A stretch of 64,000 nucleotides of DNA, taken from contig JAIBCC010000002.1 in assembly GCA_019694395.1 (NCBI GenBank), positions 186,330-250,329 on the forward strand. Direction: 5' to 3'. Every line of letters begins with the position of its first letter. Position 1 is the stretch's first letter. This DNA is from Pyrinomonadaceae bacterium (GTDB taxonomy: Bacteria; Acidobacteriota; Blastocatellia; Pyrinomonadales; Pyrinomonadaceae). Shown here in pieces: positions 8,657 through 16,458 of this stretch. Both the position numbers and the translations under genes were made by a program. Under the pieces are notes generated by a model. The model was given only the letters and a program-made list of their open reading frames with translations. It made no database searches and was not told the DNA's origin.

Positions 8657-8962
8657 TTAAGCTAGTTTACGAAGGAAGATAAAACTTTTAACTACCGCCC
8701 CAATCATAGTAAACATTGTTACCACCACCAAAATTACAACTAAAACGTATTGGGGAATTATCTCTCTCAGGAAAAATAACACTATTGATGTAATTAAAGT
8801 AATTACGCTGGCAATAATAAAATTTAAACCCGCTTCCTTATTTACCGGATACCAAACTTCATCGCTGGCAAGTGTTCGCGGAGTCCGAAAGCCATACCAA
8901 TTATTTCTTTTGATTTTTCCTTGATATAGGGGAATATTAACCAAAATTAAAACTATCGCCAC
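8657..8962 (-). CDS. SdpI/YfhL-family membrane protein with an uncertain N terminus
   Basis: The product has three membrane segments and the family signature NNWYGFRTPRTLASDEVWYP, which identifies the SdpI/YfhL group; the founding member SdpI is a toxin-immunity and signalling protein in Bacillus. The GTG at 8962 is the first conventional start in the open frame, but it cuts the first membrane helix short. The same frame continues upstream through GIYIGLAACAGV to a TAA, which is immediately preceded by an in-frame ATG at 9001 with AGGAG four bases before it. The true start may therefore be a rare ATT at 8992, or codon 2 has become a stop. See findings. Confidence 0.7.
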   Translation of the reverse strand: MAIVLILVNIPLYQGKIKRNNWYGFRTPRTLASDEVWYPVNKEAGLNFIIASVITLITSIVLFFLREIIPQYVLVVILVVVTMFTMIGAVVKSFIFLRKLA

Positions 8963-9057
8963 CCCGGCGCAAGCCGCTAAACCAATATAAATCCCTTACA
9001 TAATGCTCCTTTTTTTTGAAATTATTTTTATTGACAAAAAGAAATTTCTGCTTTCAA

Positions 9058-9585
9058 TTACACACAAGTGGTTACCGGATTTCCGCAAATATATTTTTCC
9101 TGCACCCAGCCTGTTTTATTTTTATACGTTACTTTTACCCAACCGCATTGATAGCCTGCGATTTTAACATTGACATCGCCCGGAATTGTGCCAATTTTTT
9201 TGCTTGAGTTTTTTGCCGTAGAATACAGAGGTATTGGAGAGTTATTATTTGATTGGGTTCCCGTTTCAACCATTTTTGCTGAAATCCAACCAATGTCATC
9301 AAAAACCAACTCACCGGAAATTGGCTCGGCTTGCGCGATTTTTAACCATCCGTTGGAATAGCCGGTGATATAAACCATTACAATGTCATCATCCTGATCG
9401 CTTTTATGCGGTAATTTGGCAATAAATTTGCCGTTGACATTCGGCTGATTACGAACATTTAAACCTTTTGGGTCTTTATCAATTATCCACCCATGAATTC
9501 CGCAATTGGCTTCTTCCTGTCCAAAAATAAAATTTATTCCGAAAACAAAAAGTAATAGATTTATCCAAATAATTTTCTTAAGCAT
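9058..9585 (-). CDS. Exported SH3-like (SH3b) domain protein
   Basis: The ATG at 9585 is chosen because AAGG lies seven bases upstream and it begins a signal peptide (MLKKIIWINLLLFVFGINFI). The mature protein carries two bacterial SH3-type units: the first around GLNVRNQPNVNGKFIAKLP ending in WLKI, the second around IPLYSTAKNSSKKIGTIPG ending in GWVKVTYKNKTGWV. Such modules bind peptidoglycan or peptides in the periplasm. Five or more cysteines are spread along the chain and could form disulphides. No catalytic domain is attached, so it is probably an adaptor or sensor part. It overlaps none of its neighbours and follows the gene upstream by four bases. Confidence 0.7.
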   Translation of the reverse strand: MLKKIIWINLLLFVFGINFIFGQEEANCGIHGWIIDKDPKGLNVRNQPNVNGKFIAKLPHKSDQDDDIVMVYITGYSNGWLKIAQAEPISGELVFDDIGWISAKMVETGTQSNNNSPIPLYSTAKNSSKKIGTIPGDVNVKIAGYQCGWVKVTYKNKTGWVQEKYICGNPVTTCV

Positions 9586-9589
9586 ACTT

Positions 9590-10075
9590 TTACCTTGATT
9601 TTCCAATTTTTTGAACTTTTTCCCGGAGTGTATTCATTTGCTCTTCCCTAAAACCATCTTCATTTGCATTTAGTGAATAAACTTGTTTGTCCTGGTCAAT
9701 TAGATAAAGTTTCCATTTGACCCCGTAACTTTGCACTCCAAATGATTTGTCAACTTTTGCCTTAAAATTATTGAAAGGAATTTCGATAAGATTCTCTTTT
9801 TTCCAAAAACTGAAATAATTCACGATAATTTTTTGGGATTGATAATCAATTTTGAGTGAGCGGGTAATTGGAGCACGTATTAAACCAAAAAACAATAGAA
9901 TCCCCAAAGGAATACAAACCGCCAAAGAAATTCGATAATCGATCAAAGGTGGAACTCGAACTTGTCCGCCCAAATGAATAAGCAATAAAATTCCCGACAA
10001 AATAAGACCTGTTTTCAAATACAACAATCTGCTTGGATTCTGACTTTTTTCCACAATAAAATTATCAGTTTCCAT
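9590..10075 (-). CDS. Two-helix membrane protein with a PH-like C-terminal domain, unknown function
   Basis: This 161-residue protein has two hydrophobic segments near the N terminus (LKTGLILSGILLLIHL and LAVCIPLGILLFFGLI) and a soluble C-terminal part of about 90 residues rich in beta strands (SQKIIVNYFSFWKKENLIEI). That plan resembles small bacterial PH-domain membrane proteins, but similarity is weak. It lies three bases after the gene upstream and four bases before the SH3 gene start, so it belongs to the same transcript. Confidence 0.5.
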   Translation of the reverse strand: METDNFIVEKSQNPSRLLYLKTGLILSGILLLIHLGGQVRVPPLIDYRISLAVCIPLGILLFFGLIRAPITRSLKIDYQSQKIIVNYFSFWKKENLIEIPFNNFKAKVDKSFGVQSYGVKWKLYLIDQDKQVYSLNANEDGFREEQMNTLREKVQKIGKSR

Positions 10076-10078
10076 ATT

Positions 10079-10492
10079 TTAGAACCAAGATACGGATTCA
10101 AATGAATTATAAAACTGCAAACTGTCGAAAAACCGGATTTGGGGTGAGCTCTGACTATGACTGTTTTCAATAGTTTGAAAAACCAAGGTCAATAACGAAT
10201 AAACTTCCTGATTGATAACGACCGAAATCTTTTTCACCCCGATCTGCCGCATCGAAACAGTAAAATCTTTATCTAAATAATCTGACATTTCGGGAATTCC
10301 AAAGTTCCACATATTGCCGCAATCAACCAAAACATTTTGAACATTATTTTGTTGTAAAAGCCGGTGAAATTCAGAATTACCAAGCATTGCCGCAAAATCT
10401 TCGCGGGTAACCTGTTCAGGCAGCAGCACCCAAACATAATTGATATTTTCCGAAATTCTAACCGTTAAATTATTAATTGAATATTGCTGCAT
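10079..10492 (-). CDS. STAS/SpoIIAA-like domain protein (tentative)
   Basis: This 137-residue protein lacks any signal or membrane segment. It has alternating strands and helices: an N-terminal strand pair, VWVLLPEQVTREDFAAML, a helix, then VQNVLVDCGNMWNFGIPEMSDYL and VKKISVVINQEVYSLL. That pattern and the central VLVDCG strand resemble STAS or SpoIIAA-like folds, which often act in anti-sigma partner switching or lipid binding. No phosphorylatable serine at the usual DS position is obvious. The assignment is tentative. It lies six bases from the exported protein gene upstream. Confidence 0.4.
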   Translation of the reverse strand: MQQYSINNLTVRISENINYVWVLLPEQVTREDFAAMLGNSEFHRLLQQNNVQNVLVDCGNMWNFGIPEMSDYLDKDFTVSMRQIGVKKISVVINQEVYSLLTLVFQTIENSHSQSSPQIRFFDSLQFYNSFESVSWF

Positions 10493-10498
10493 TTTTAA

Positions 10499-11194
10499 TT
10501 ATTTCCTAAATGAATTAATATTCGGGGCAGACGGAGAAGAATCCGACCACCACGCTCCGACAAGCTCATTTTGTTTGAAAACCAAAAATGCAAATTTTGT
10601 AAACTCGCCTTTCTGATTTTTGTTTTTCTCAACCAATGTAAATTTGTAAATTTTGGCTGAACTTCCCTTTACCGATTCCAAATTGAAACCGGAACCTGAT
10701 GAGGCGGAAGCATAATGAACCCAAGGCAAATTGATAAATTCTTTGGGAAATTCAACATCAATTACTGTGACTTGAACTTTTTCATCAATGGTTAAGCCAA
10801 ACTTTTTTAGAAACTCTGCCGAGGTTTCATTTATCGAATCGCTATTTTTCCTTACAAATCCTGATTTTCGATCAATCGTAAGTTCTTTTCTTTTTTCGTC
10901 AATCAAAATAATTATTTGCCGTTTTTCTTTGCCGAAAGTTCCGTCCTGATCGAATAATTCTAATTTCAGTTGAACACCTTTTTCCTCAATGACTCTAAAT
11001 TTTCCCTTTTGTGAAATTGGCGGATAGCCGATCTGGGTAAAATTACCATCCTTAAAAGTCCATTCCAAAAACCAGCTTATTTTCCCGTTATTTCCGGCTA
11101 ATCGCCAAATTCCAAGGATTTTTTCTTCATTCGTTTGAGAAAAAATCGAAATCGAAAAAATCCCTGCCAATATAATTAAAAAAAGTATTCGCAT
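10499..11194 (-). CDS. Exported lipocalin-like protein of unknown function
   Basis: This 231-residue protein has a signal peptide (MRILFLIILAGIFSISIF, cleavage near FSQ). The first mature half has the pattern EKILGIWRLAGNNG, WTFKDGNFTQIG, GKFRVIEEKGVQLKLEL and KELTIDRKSGFV, resembling the small beta-barrel lipocalin-like or DUF4488-type proteins. The second half, about residues 110-231, is a separate domain I do not recognise. GGAGG lies nine bases before the ATG, so translation should be efficient. It is probably the first gene of the 11194-to-6614 transcript, because the upstream neighbour ends in its own terminator. Confidence 0.55.
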   Translation of the reverse strand: MRILFLIILAGIFSISIFSQTNEEKILGIWRLAGNNGKISWFLEWTFKDGNFTQIGYPPISQKGKFRVIEEKGVQLKLELFDQDGTFGKEKRQIIILIDEKRKELTIDRKSGFVRKNSDSINETSAEFLKKFGLTIDEKVQVTVIDVEFPKEFINLPWVHYASASSGSGFNLESVKGSSAKIYKFTLVEKNKNQKGEFTKFAFLVFKQNELVGAWWSDSSPSAPNINSFRK

Positions 11195-11268
11195 TCTTTA
11201 AAACCTCCGAATTCGGAACGGAAATTTTCAAAATCATTGCAAGTTTTTTTTCAAAACGCTGCTTAAAC

Positions 11269-11310
11269 AAAAAAAAAGCGGACGCTCGGATTATGACAAA
11301 AGCGTCCCGC
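11269..11310 (-). terminator. Intrinsic terminator after the Tae4-like gene
   Basis: Read on the minus strand, GCGGGACGCT pairs with AGCGTCCGC (one bulged base; plus-strand arms 11301-11310 and 11278-11286) and is followed by nine T residues (plus-strand A run 11269-11277). It lies five bases after the stop of the gene at 11316-11810 and separates it from the downstream genes. Confidence 0.85.
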
Positions 11311-11315
11311 CAAAA

Positions 11316-11810
11316 TTAAAACATATGGATTGTTTTTTTATGACCTTTATGTCCGTGCTTTTTAAGTGATTTTATCGGACTTCCCATGCACCAAACCCAC
11401 ATTTCGTCCGCCATTTCGTCAACTCCCGAATTAACCCAGAGTCTGTCACCTAAATATAAATCCAATGCGGTTCCGCCGTGCACGCCATTTGAACGGAAAA
11501 AGACCAATGCAACGGAACCTTTCATCATTTGGCTGAGCCAGGATTTGATATTCGTTCTGCCTTTGATTTTGATCGCCGGTTCGTAATAATTTTCGACAAC
11601 ATAGGCTACAGCGGCAGCCTTGATCGGTTCGCCGTGAGCACAGCGCATTCCGCTGTAAAAATAATAAAGATTAGAACCTGCCATTGTTAATGATGATAAA
11701 ATTGCGCTGACTTCGGTTCCGCCACAATCGCATCTTTCCAATCCATGATAACTCGAACCTCTTAAATATGATTCCAATGATGATCCACTTCCGATTTTTA
11801 CTTTTGACAT
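11316..11810 (-). CDS. Lone cytoplasmic protein, possibly Tae4-like amidase fold
   Basis: This 164-residue protein has no signal peptide. It contains an early CDCGGTEVSAILSSL stretch, then KGRTNIKSWLSQMMKGSVAL, VFFRSNG-VHGGTALDLYLGD and a C-terminal MWVWCM followed by a His/Lys-rich tail (KKHGHKGHKK). The order Cys-helix, NIKSWL helix, VFF strand, LDLY-GD strand and closing aromatic strand recalls type VI amidase effector 4 (Tae4). The histidine expected in the GHIDLW-like motif is replaced by threonine, although a histidine lies three residues before it. No type VI genes are near. It is monocistronic: its own terminator follows, and the GGTGAA array at 11886-11945 lies upstream. The function is uncertain. 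Confidence 0.4.
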   Translation of the reverse strand: MSKVKIGSGSSLESYLRGSSYHGLERCDCGGTEVSAILSSLTMAGSNLYYFYSGMRCAHGEPIKAAAVAYVVENYYEPAIKIKGRTNIKSWLSQMMKGSVALVFFRSNGVHGGTALDLYLGDRLWVNSGVDEMADEMWVWCMGSPIKSLKKHGHKGHKKTIHMF

Positions 11811-11885
11811 TTCATTTCACCTCTTCATTTTTTCTCTGAAAACTTTTGTGTTCGTTTTCAATGACCACATCCTCGCACTTAATTG

Positions 11886-11945
11886 CGTGAAAAGTCGTTC
11901 AAATTTGGTGAAATCTTTGGTGAAAATTGGTGAATACTGGTGAAA
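11886..11945. promoter_or_regulatory. Phased GGTGAA repeat array, candidate operator (copy A)
   Basis: Plus-strand copies of GGTGAA start at 11907, 11919, 11929 and 11939, that is at 12, 10 and 10 bp spacing, with a CGTGAAAA half-copy at 11886 and TCGTTC at 11895-11900. The array lies 76-135 bp upstream of the start at 11810. The order and spacing match the array at 25647-25715 almost base for base. Direct repeats about one helical turn apart are the normal site for OmpR-type winged-helix proteins, such as those encoded at 25746-32495. The regulator assignment is inferred. Confidence 0.7.
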
Positions 11946-11966
11946 CTATTGATTAAATTGAACTTA

Positions 11967-13067
11967 TCAAAATTTAAGCAGGTCAGTTTTTTTCATAAAA
12001 TCTTTTAAATCATCAAAAGAAATTATAATTTCCTGCCTTCCTGAAACATAAGGAGCGACTTGATATTCGTTAAAATAAATCAATAAACCTTTTTTGATAA
12101 GTGAAAAATTTGAAAAATTCTTGGCGATTGGCTTAATTCCATCTTCAAATTCGAGATTTTCCCCAAGCTCTGCTTTTGAAAGTTGTGATAATTTTTGCAG
12201 GTATTTTGTATTGGGATTAAAAATATCGTTCAGTAAAATTCGCTTTTTATTTTTTAAATCAAAATTAAATGTTTGAGTGTAATGGTTCGGATGTGCGCCG
12301 CCGGTGTAGGATTCGTCACTAAATGAAATCGCAACCAGATTATCGTTGGCAAATTCAATTCTGTAACCTGCCTCAAGATAATTTTCTCCACCGTTTACAG
12401 GTTTATATTTTTTGAAGTCCTGCAAATATTTGGTTCCAATATTTTTTAGCGACAAATTCAAAGCGGAAAAATCTTTACCGGAAAATTGCGGATAATTTAT
12501 CGAAATATCAAAACCTTTAGATTTATCTTTGATGGTTACATCCTGCACATAAACATCGCCCGTCATTTCAATTTGAATTTCTTCCGCTGAAAATCCGACA
12601 AAATCCTCACTTCCGGCTTTTGTCCAGGTGCCGGACATTTTAAATAATTCATCGCTATCGGGTTCAAGTTTACCTTCAAATTTTCCTGTATTTTTACCAT
12701 CCGCCGATTCATTCAAAAGAAAATTATTATCGTCCTGAATTGTTCCTTTGAGTAAAATATCCGTTTTGGAATTTGCATACCGGTATTTTCCCGCCAGCTG
12801 ATTACCGTTTCGTTGAAGCCGCATTTGGAATGGATAAACCTTTGATTTCTCGTCAACTTCATCACCAATCGAACCGCTAAAAAATTTATTGAATTTTTCA
12901 GTTTCCTCAATTTCATTCAACTGCTCGTTTGGGGTTGAAACCTTTTGATTTACATTTGCATTTTTATTAATTTCAACAATATTTGAATTTTTTGTAGTTT
13001 GACTGCATCCGATATTTCCAAAAATTGAAATTAACCCCACAATTAAGGCAATTTTTTGAATTTTCAT
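11967..13067 (-). CDS. Lipoprotein with DUF4163/DUF3298 (PdaC/RsiV-like) C-terminal region
   Basis: This 366-residue protein begins with a lipoprotein signal (MKIQKIALIVGLISIFGNIGC, lipobox NIGC). After a low-complexity Asn/Lys linker there is a domain of about 110 residues with FKMSGTWTKAG near its end, then a DUF4163 segment (INYPQFSGKDFSALNLSL) and a DUF3298 segment with the typical FSDESYTGGAHPNHYTQTFN block and VAPYVSGRQEI. In RsiV the same pair binds lysozyme; in PdaC it accompanies a deacetylase. Here it stands without a catalytic domain. It probably senses or binds a wall component in the periplasm, but this is inferred. It follows the small membrane protein gene by three bases. Confidence 0.75.
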   Translation of the reverse strand: MKIQKIALIVGLISIFGNIGCSQTTKNSNIVEINKNANVNQKVSTPNEQLNEIEETEKFNKFFSGSIGDEVDEKSKVYPFQMRLQRNGNQLAGKYRYANSKTDILLKGTIQDDNNFLLNESADGKNTGKFEGKLEPDSDELFKMSGTWTKAGSEDFVGFSAEEIQIEMTGDVYVQDVTIKDKSKGFDISINYPQFSGKDFSALNLSLKNIGTKYLQDFKKYKPVNGGENYLEAGYRIEFANDNLVAISFSDESYTGGAHPNHYTQTFNFDLKNKKRILLNDIFNPNTKYLQKLSQLSKAELGENLEFEDGIKPIAKNFSNFSLIKKGLLIYFNEYQVAPYVSGRQEIIISFDDLKDFMKKTDLLKF

Positions 13068-13070
13068 AGT

Positions 13071-13436
13071 TTAGCTACTCCCGACCAAATACAAAATGCC
13101 AAGTAAAACAAAGGGTAAAATATTCAAAAACAAACCGATTACTCCAAAAACTCTGATCTTCGTTTTGGAAAAACTGCCGATCAAGCCTAAAACAATTCCG
13201 CACAAATGACCAAGTATTGGGACAACCAGAAATAAAAAGAGCATCAATAAAATAAACAAGCCGAAATCACCCATACCTTTTATCATTCCGCCCTGATTAC
13301 TGCTCAAAAACTTATCATAAAAACTGGTAAATAGATTGGTTTCAAAAAATAAAAGCAAGGAAATTGCCAAATAAAGCCAAATACAAAGGGCTAAAATTGT
13401 TGATGCAATCCCAAATCTTGAATGTTTGTTTGCCAT
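13071..13436 (-). CDS. Small three-helix membrane protein (DUF4190-like)
   Basis: This 121-residue protein has three hydrophobic segments (ASTILALCIWLYLAISLLLF, FGLFILLMLFLFLVVPILGH and VFGVIGLFLNILPFVLLGIL) with short polar links, and its start RFGIASTILAL plus LCGIVLGLIGSF-KTK resembles DUF4190-type small membrane proteins. Its ATG overlaps the stop codon of the upstream lipoprotein gene (TAATG), so translation is coupled. Function is unknown. Confidence 0.55.
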   Translation of the reverse strand: MANKHSRFGIASTILALCIWLYLAISLLLFFETNLFTSFYDKFLSSNQGGMIKGMGDFGLFILLMLFLFLVVPILGHLCGIVLGLIGSFSKTKIRVFGVIGLFLNILPFVLLGILYLVGSS

Positions 13437-13786
13437 TACTTTGTTATTTTCTTGTAAGTTTGCTTCACTCCGTCCGTTTGTTCCAAAACCATTGTGCTTT
13501 CGTTTAGTTCAACGACTTTGTATTTTGAGTCAAATGGATTTTCTTTGCCCGTTTTTTCATCAATCAAAACTATTTTTAGAACATTATCTTTCAGCTCATA
13601 TTTTCCGTTGATTGAAACATTATTGTTTTTTATTTGATAGTTGTTGTTTGCTGAAAATATTTGAACTGCATCGGTTTTTACATCAACCCTTTCCCAGCTA
13701 CCGACGATTGGCGAAGTATTGGAATTACAGGCTGTTAAAACACAAATGACGAATACAGCAAAAAATAGAAATAATTTTGTTTTCAT
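13436..13786 (-). CDS. Small lipocalin-like lipoprotein
   Basis: This 116-residue protein has a lipoprotein signal (MKTKLFLFFAVFVICVLTAC, lipobox LTAC) and a mature part with IVGSWERVD, NYQIKNNNVSINGKYEL and TMVLEQTDGVKQTYKKI. That is a small beta-barrel pattern common in exported proteins that probe or bind hydrophobic ligands, often annotated as lipocalin-like or DUF5640-like. It is translationally coupled to the membrane protein gene that follows. The 64-bp gap before it leaves room for a promoter, but I see no clear one. Confidence 0.6.
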   Translation of the reverse strand: MKTKLFLFFAVFVICVLTACNSNTSPIVGSWERVDVKTDAVQIFSANNNYQIKNNNVSINGKYELKDNVLKIVLIDEKTGKENPFDSKYKVVELNESTMVLEQTDGVKQTYKKITK

Positions 13787-13850
13787 AAAATCCTCACAAA
13801 CTATCGATTCAGAAATTGAATTTTAAAAGTTATTCTTAAACTGTTTAATT

Positions 13851-14687
13851 TTATTTTGGCGAAACCAGTTGATATTTTCCGTCCTTATCTTTTTCCCAAA
13901 TTAGCTGCTGCTGATAAAAATCCTTCCATTTTTGATTATCGGGGAACTTATTTTTATCCCATACCAACCAATCATATTTTTCACGACTTAATTCCAACAA
14001 TTTTGTTTCGCCGGTTTTGGCTTCGATTATCCACAAAACCTCAATTTTATTTTTCAAATAATCATCATGATTGTCGCAAGTCCTTTTCCGTCGGCGTTCA
14101 ACATCTTCGATTAAATTACCTCCGCTAAAACAATCGCCTTGATAAATTATTTTCTCCAAATCCGGCGAAACAGCGCGAAAATGTTCTTCAGGTGCACTCG
14201 GTAATCCTTTTACTTCTCTTTTTTCAAATGTTTCTACATTAAAAAGGCTGTCAAAAAATAAGAGCCATTTTCCGTCGTTTGTCCATTCCCCGTAATTTCT
14301 TCCCTTATCGTAAGGCGATTCAGATGCCACCATCCATTCGGGCTTGTCGTCTTTCATACGGAGAACATAAGCCCATTCTTTCAGGTTCGCCGGACTTTCA
14401 CACTTCAAGGATTCAACTGCCCTATTTGGGCTGCTTTCACAACTGATTAAATTTTCATTGACATCTATTCCTTCTGGTTTCCATTTACGGTCGTTGACAT
14501 AAAAATTTCGGTCTGAGACATACCAACCCTGACTCCCATGCGTCCCTACACTTCCGTATTTAAGCGTCTTAACAAATTTTAATCTACCGCTTTGAGCGGT
14601 TTCATACTCAGTTTGAGAAGAGCAACCAATTCCGAAAAAAATAATCCAAAGGCTCACCATTAATGTTAAATTTTGTAAATTTGTCAT
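13851..14687 (-). CDS. Lipoprotein of unknown function, paralogue of the product at 15166-15948
   Basis: This 278-residue protein has a lipoprotein signal (LMVSLWIIFFGIGCSSQ, lipobox GIGC). It shares with the product at 15166-15948 the order GRLK, a FYVN-(D/G)-(R/K)-W-P block, a cysteine-bearing SSPN or TSPN motif, a (V/I)RMK-D-PE block, an (N/E)(D/E)GKWLL strand, FNVET or INVETGE and a closing VSPD strand. The repeated ETG(E/K) and VSPD-type strands suggest a propeller-like fold related to TolB-type domains. The sequence is tryptophan-rich and ends WEKDKDGKYQLV. It is probably anchored in the periplasm. The role is unknown. Confidence 0.6.
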   Translation of the reverse strand: MTNLQNLTLMVSLWIIFFGIGCSSQTEYETAQSGRLKFVKTLKYGSVGTHGSQGWYVSDRNFYVNDRKWKPEGIDVNENLISCESSPNRAVESLKCESPANLKEWAYVLRMKDDKPEWMVASESPYDKGRNYGEWTNDGKWLLFFDSLFNVETFEKREVKGLPSAPEEHFRAVSPDLEKIIYQGDCFSGGNLIEDVERRRKRTCDNHDDYLKNKIEVLWIIEAKTGETKLLELSREKYDWLVWDKNKFPDNQKWKDFYQQQLIWEKDKDGKYQLVSPK

Positions 14688-14690
14688 TTT

Positions 14691-15176
14691 TTAATTCGCC
14701 TCATTTAATTTTTTGAATTGTTCTGCAATATTCGCAGATTTGAATTCAAATGTTGCCTTCCCATTGTAAAAAGTTGCGCCAAAAGAAGGAGGAAAAATAA
14801 TTGACAAAATCGGCGGGGCAATTACAAAACCCAACATTACTATAACTTTCAGAAAAGTTGGTCCCGGCATTATGATTGCTAAAATCAAACCAGGAATCCA
14901 AGCAGTGTAGGTCGCAATTTTCAAGATTCGGTGATACCATTTGAGACCGTTTGAACAGGATTTGCACGCCGGTATGCCTTTAATTTCATTATTTGTATTC
15001 GTTCCGTAAGTTCTACCCATCAAAGCCAAGTCAGTAACTTCTACAGCTAATGATTGAGTGTTTGCTCCCAGAATATTAAGTTCGATTTCCCCATCAGGAT
15101 TGGGCTTTTCACAAACAACGCAAATTGATGGAAAAATAACTTTTTGATTGATCGGCAAAATTACATCATTTGTCAT
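14691..15176 (-). CDS. Membrane protein with N-terminal zinc-ribbon cysteines
   Basis: This 161-residue protein carries CVVC at about residue 18 and CKSC at about residue 71, a widely spaced pair of CxxC motifs that could form one zinc ribbon, followed by two hydrophobic segments (TYTAWIPGLILAIIMPG and VIVMLGFVIAPPILSIIF) and a soluble tail. The cysteine pairs would be cytoplasmic. It overlaps the upstream lipoprotein gene by 11 bases and is followed after three bases by that gene's paralogue, so it lies between the two duplicates. I do not recognise the family. Confidence 0.5.
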   Translation of the reverse strand: MTNDVILPINQKVIFPSICVVCEKPNPDGEIELNILGANTQSLAVEVTDLALMGRTYGTNTNNEIKGIPACKSCSNGLKWYHRILKIATYTAWIPGLILAIIMPGPTFLKVIVMLGFVIAPPILSIIFPPSFGATFYNGKATFEFKSANIAEQFKKLNEAN

Positions 15177-15948
15177 TTTGTTTTTCCTTCACCTCAACAA
15201 ATTTTTCTAAAAGTTCGGGGACTTTCACTTTATCCCTGCCGTCCTCGCCTTTTTCCCAAACAAATTTTTTGCCCGGTGCGGGAGGGGGTAGAAAATCATC
15301 ATGCGGTTGTTCGTAATCTTTGAGCCAGCTGTATTTAGTCAAATTAACTTTGCGGTTTTCCAGATTTCCGGTTTCCAAATCTATTAATTGCAAAACACGA
15401 AAATCATCTTCACCTTTTTTCGAGGGCAACGATTCACGGTAGGTTCTAACCGCCGTTTTCATATCCGGCGAGACGGCAATGATGTATTGAACCGGAGCCG
15501 AGGAATCGGTTCTATCTGCCCACGGCATTCCTTTAACTGGTTTTTGTTCACCAGTTTCCACATTGATCAGTATTTTTTTACCCAAAAGCCACTTTCCTTC
15601 GTCATTTACCCAAATACTGCCCAAAGGTTCATCAATTTTTTGCAATTCAGGTTCATCCCCTTTCATTCTGATGAGATAAGTAAAGGCATAATTTTCACTG
15701 GAATCGCTAAAACAACGTAAAATCTCAACCTTTGGATTGGGCGAAGTGTCACACCAGTTAATTCGGCTTGATAATTTCGGATCATCCTTTGGCAACCACA
15801 ACTTCCCATTGACATAAAAACCTGAATCGTATTTTAAACGTCCACGTTCCACTCCATAGTTGGGAGGAGAACCGCTTGACGAGCATCCTAAAACTAAAAG
15901 GGAAATAAGAACGAAAAGAATCATCGAATTTTGAATATTAATGTTCAT
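15166..15948 (-). CDS. Lipoprotein of unknown function, paralogue of the product at 13851-14687
   Basis: The ATG at 15948 is preferred to the frame start at 15990, because it places the lipoprotein signal (MILFVLISLLVLGC, lipobox VLGC) near the N terminus and avoids overlap with the gene upstream. The 260-residue product shares GRLKYDSGFYVNGKLWLP, the TSPN cysteine motif, LIRMKGDEPE and EGKWLL with the downstream paralogue. The C terminus is charged and rich in Lys and Glu. It may adopt a propeller-like fold with VSPD and LETG strands. Function is unknown. Confidence 0.55.
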   Translation of the reverse strand: MNINIQNSMILFVLISLLVLGCSSSGSPPNYGVERGRLKYDSGFYVNGKLWLPKDDPKLSSRINWCDTSPNPKVEILRCFSDSSENYAFTYLIRMKGDEPELQKIDEPLGSIWVNDEGKWLLGKKILINVETGEQKPVKGMPWADRTDSSAPVQYIIAVSPDMKTAVRTYRESLPSKKGEDDFRVLQLIDLETGNLENRKVNLTKYSWLKDYEQPHDDFLPPPAPGKKFVWEKGEDGRDKVKVPELLEKFVEVKEKQNDK

Positions 15949-15964
15949 TTCTAAATAATTTGTT

Positions 15965-16444
15965 TCACAAAAAACTAATGATGACGGCAATGCACAACAA
16001 AATACCCAAAATTGTGCAAAATCCCGTAACTATTGAAGCAAATAGAACAGAACCGCGTTTCATTTTCGGAGTTACAACGAATTCAGGATTATCGGGATGA
16101 TATTTTATTTTGATCGTGTCGCCCTCTTTGACGGAATCGTATTCGGCTGAATCTAAGTAAACCTTAACGCTTTGACTACCGTTTTCCGTTTCAAATTCCA
16201 CATTTATATATCCAACTAAAGTTGAACCGCCATCATTCCGATAAGTATCCGATCTGCTTTGCTCAGTATTTTTCCAAACAATTTTGGCTTCCGCAGTTTT
16301 TCCATCCTTCCCGGTGGCAGCGTCGTATAAACGAACATCATGGCGAAAATCCATCCAACCATAAACCCCGCAAATGGCAAAAATAACGCCCAAAATGAAA
16401 AGCCCCAAACGGTTAGCCAATAATTCGATCAATAGTTCTAACAT
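15965..16444 (-). CDS. DUF3592-domain membrane protein
   Basis: The ATG at 16444 (MLELLIELLANRLGLFILGV) is preferred to the frame start at 16522, which would overlap the gene upstream. The product of about 159 residues has an N-terminal membrane helix, a soluble domain with TAEAKIVW, GYINVEFET-NG and the signature EGDTIKIKYHPDNPEFVV, and a C-terminal helix. This is the DUF3592 layout, a periplasmic domain between two helices with no known activity. It is embedded in the run of exported protein genes. Confidence 0.7.
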   Translation of the reverse strand: MLELLIELLANRLGLFILGVIFAICGVYGWMDFRHDVRLYDAATGKDGKTAEAKIVWKNTEQSRSDTYRNDGGSTLVGYINVEFETENGSQSVKVYLDSAEYDSVKEGDTIKIKYHPDNPEFVVTPKMKRGSVLFASIVTGFCTILGILLCIAVIISFL

Positions 16445-16458
16445 TTTATTAAAATCCT

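Noticed and set aside
11316..11810. Type VI secretion cluster around the Tae4-like gene
   Set aside because: No T6SS structural gene or immunity gene is present in the window.
11886..11945. GGTGAA repeats considered as a CRISPR array
   Set aside because: Units are seven bases and spaced 10-12 bp, far too short for repeats and spacers. No cas genes are present.
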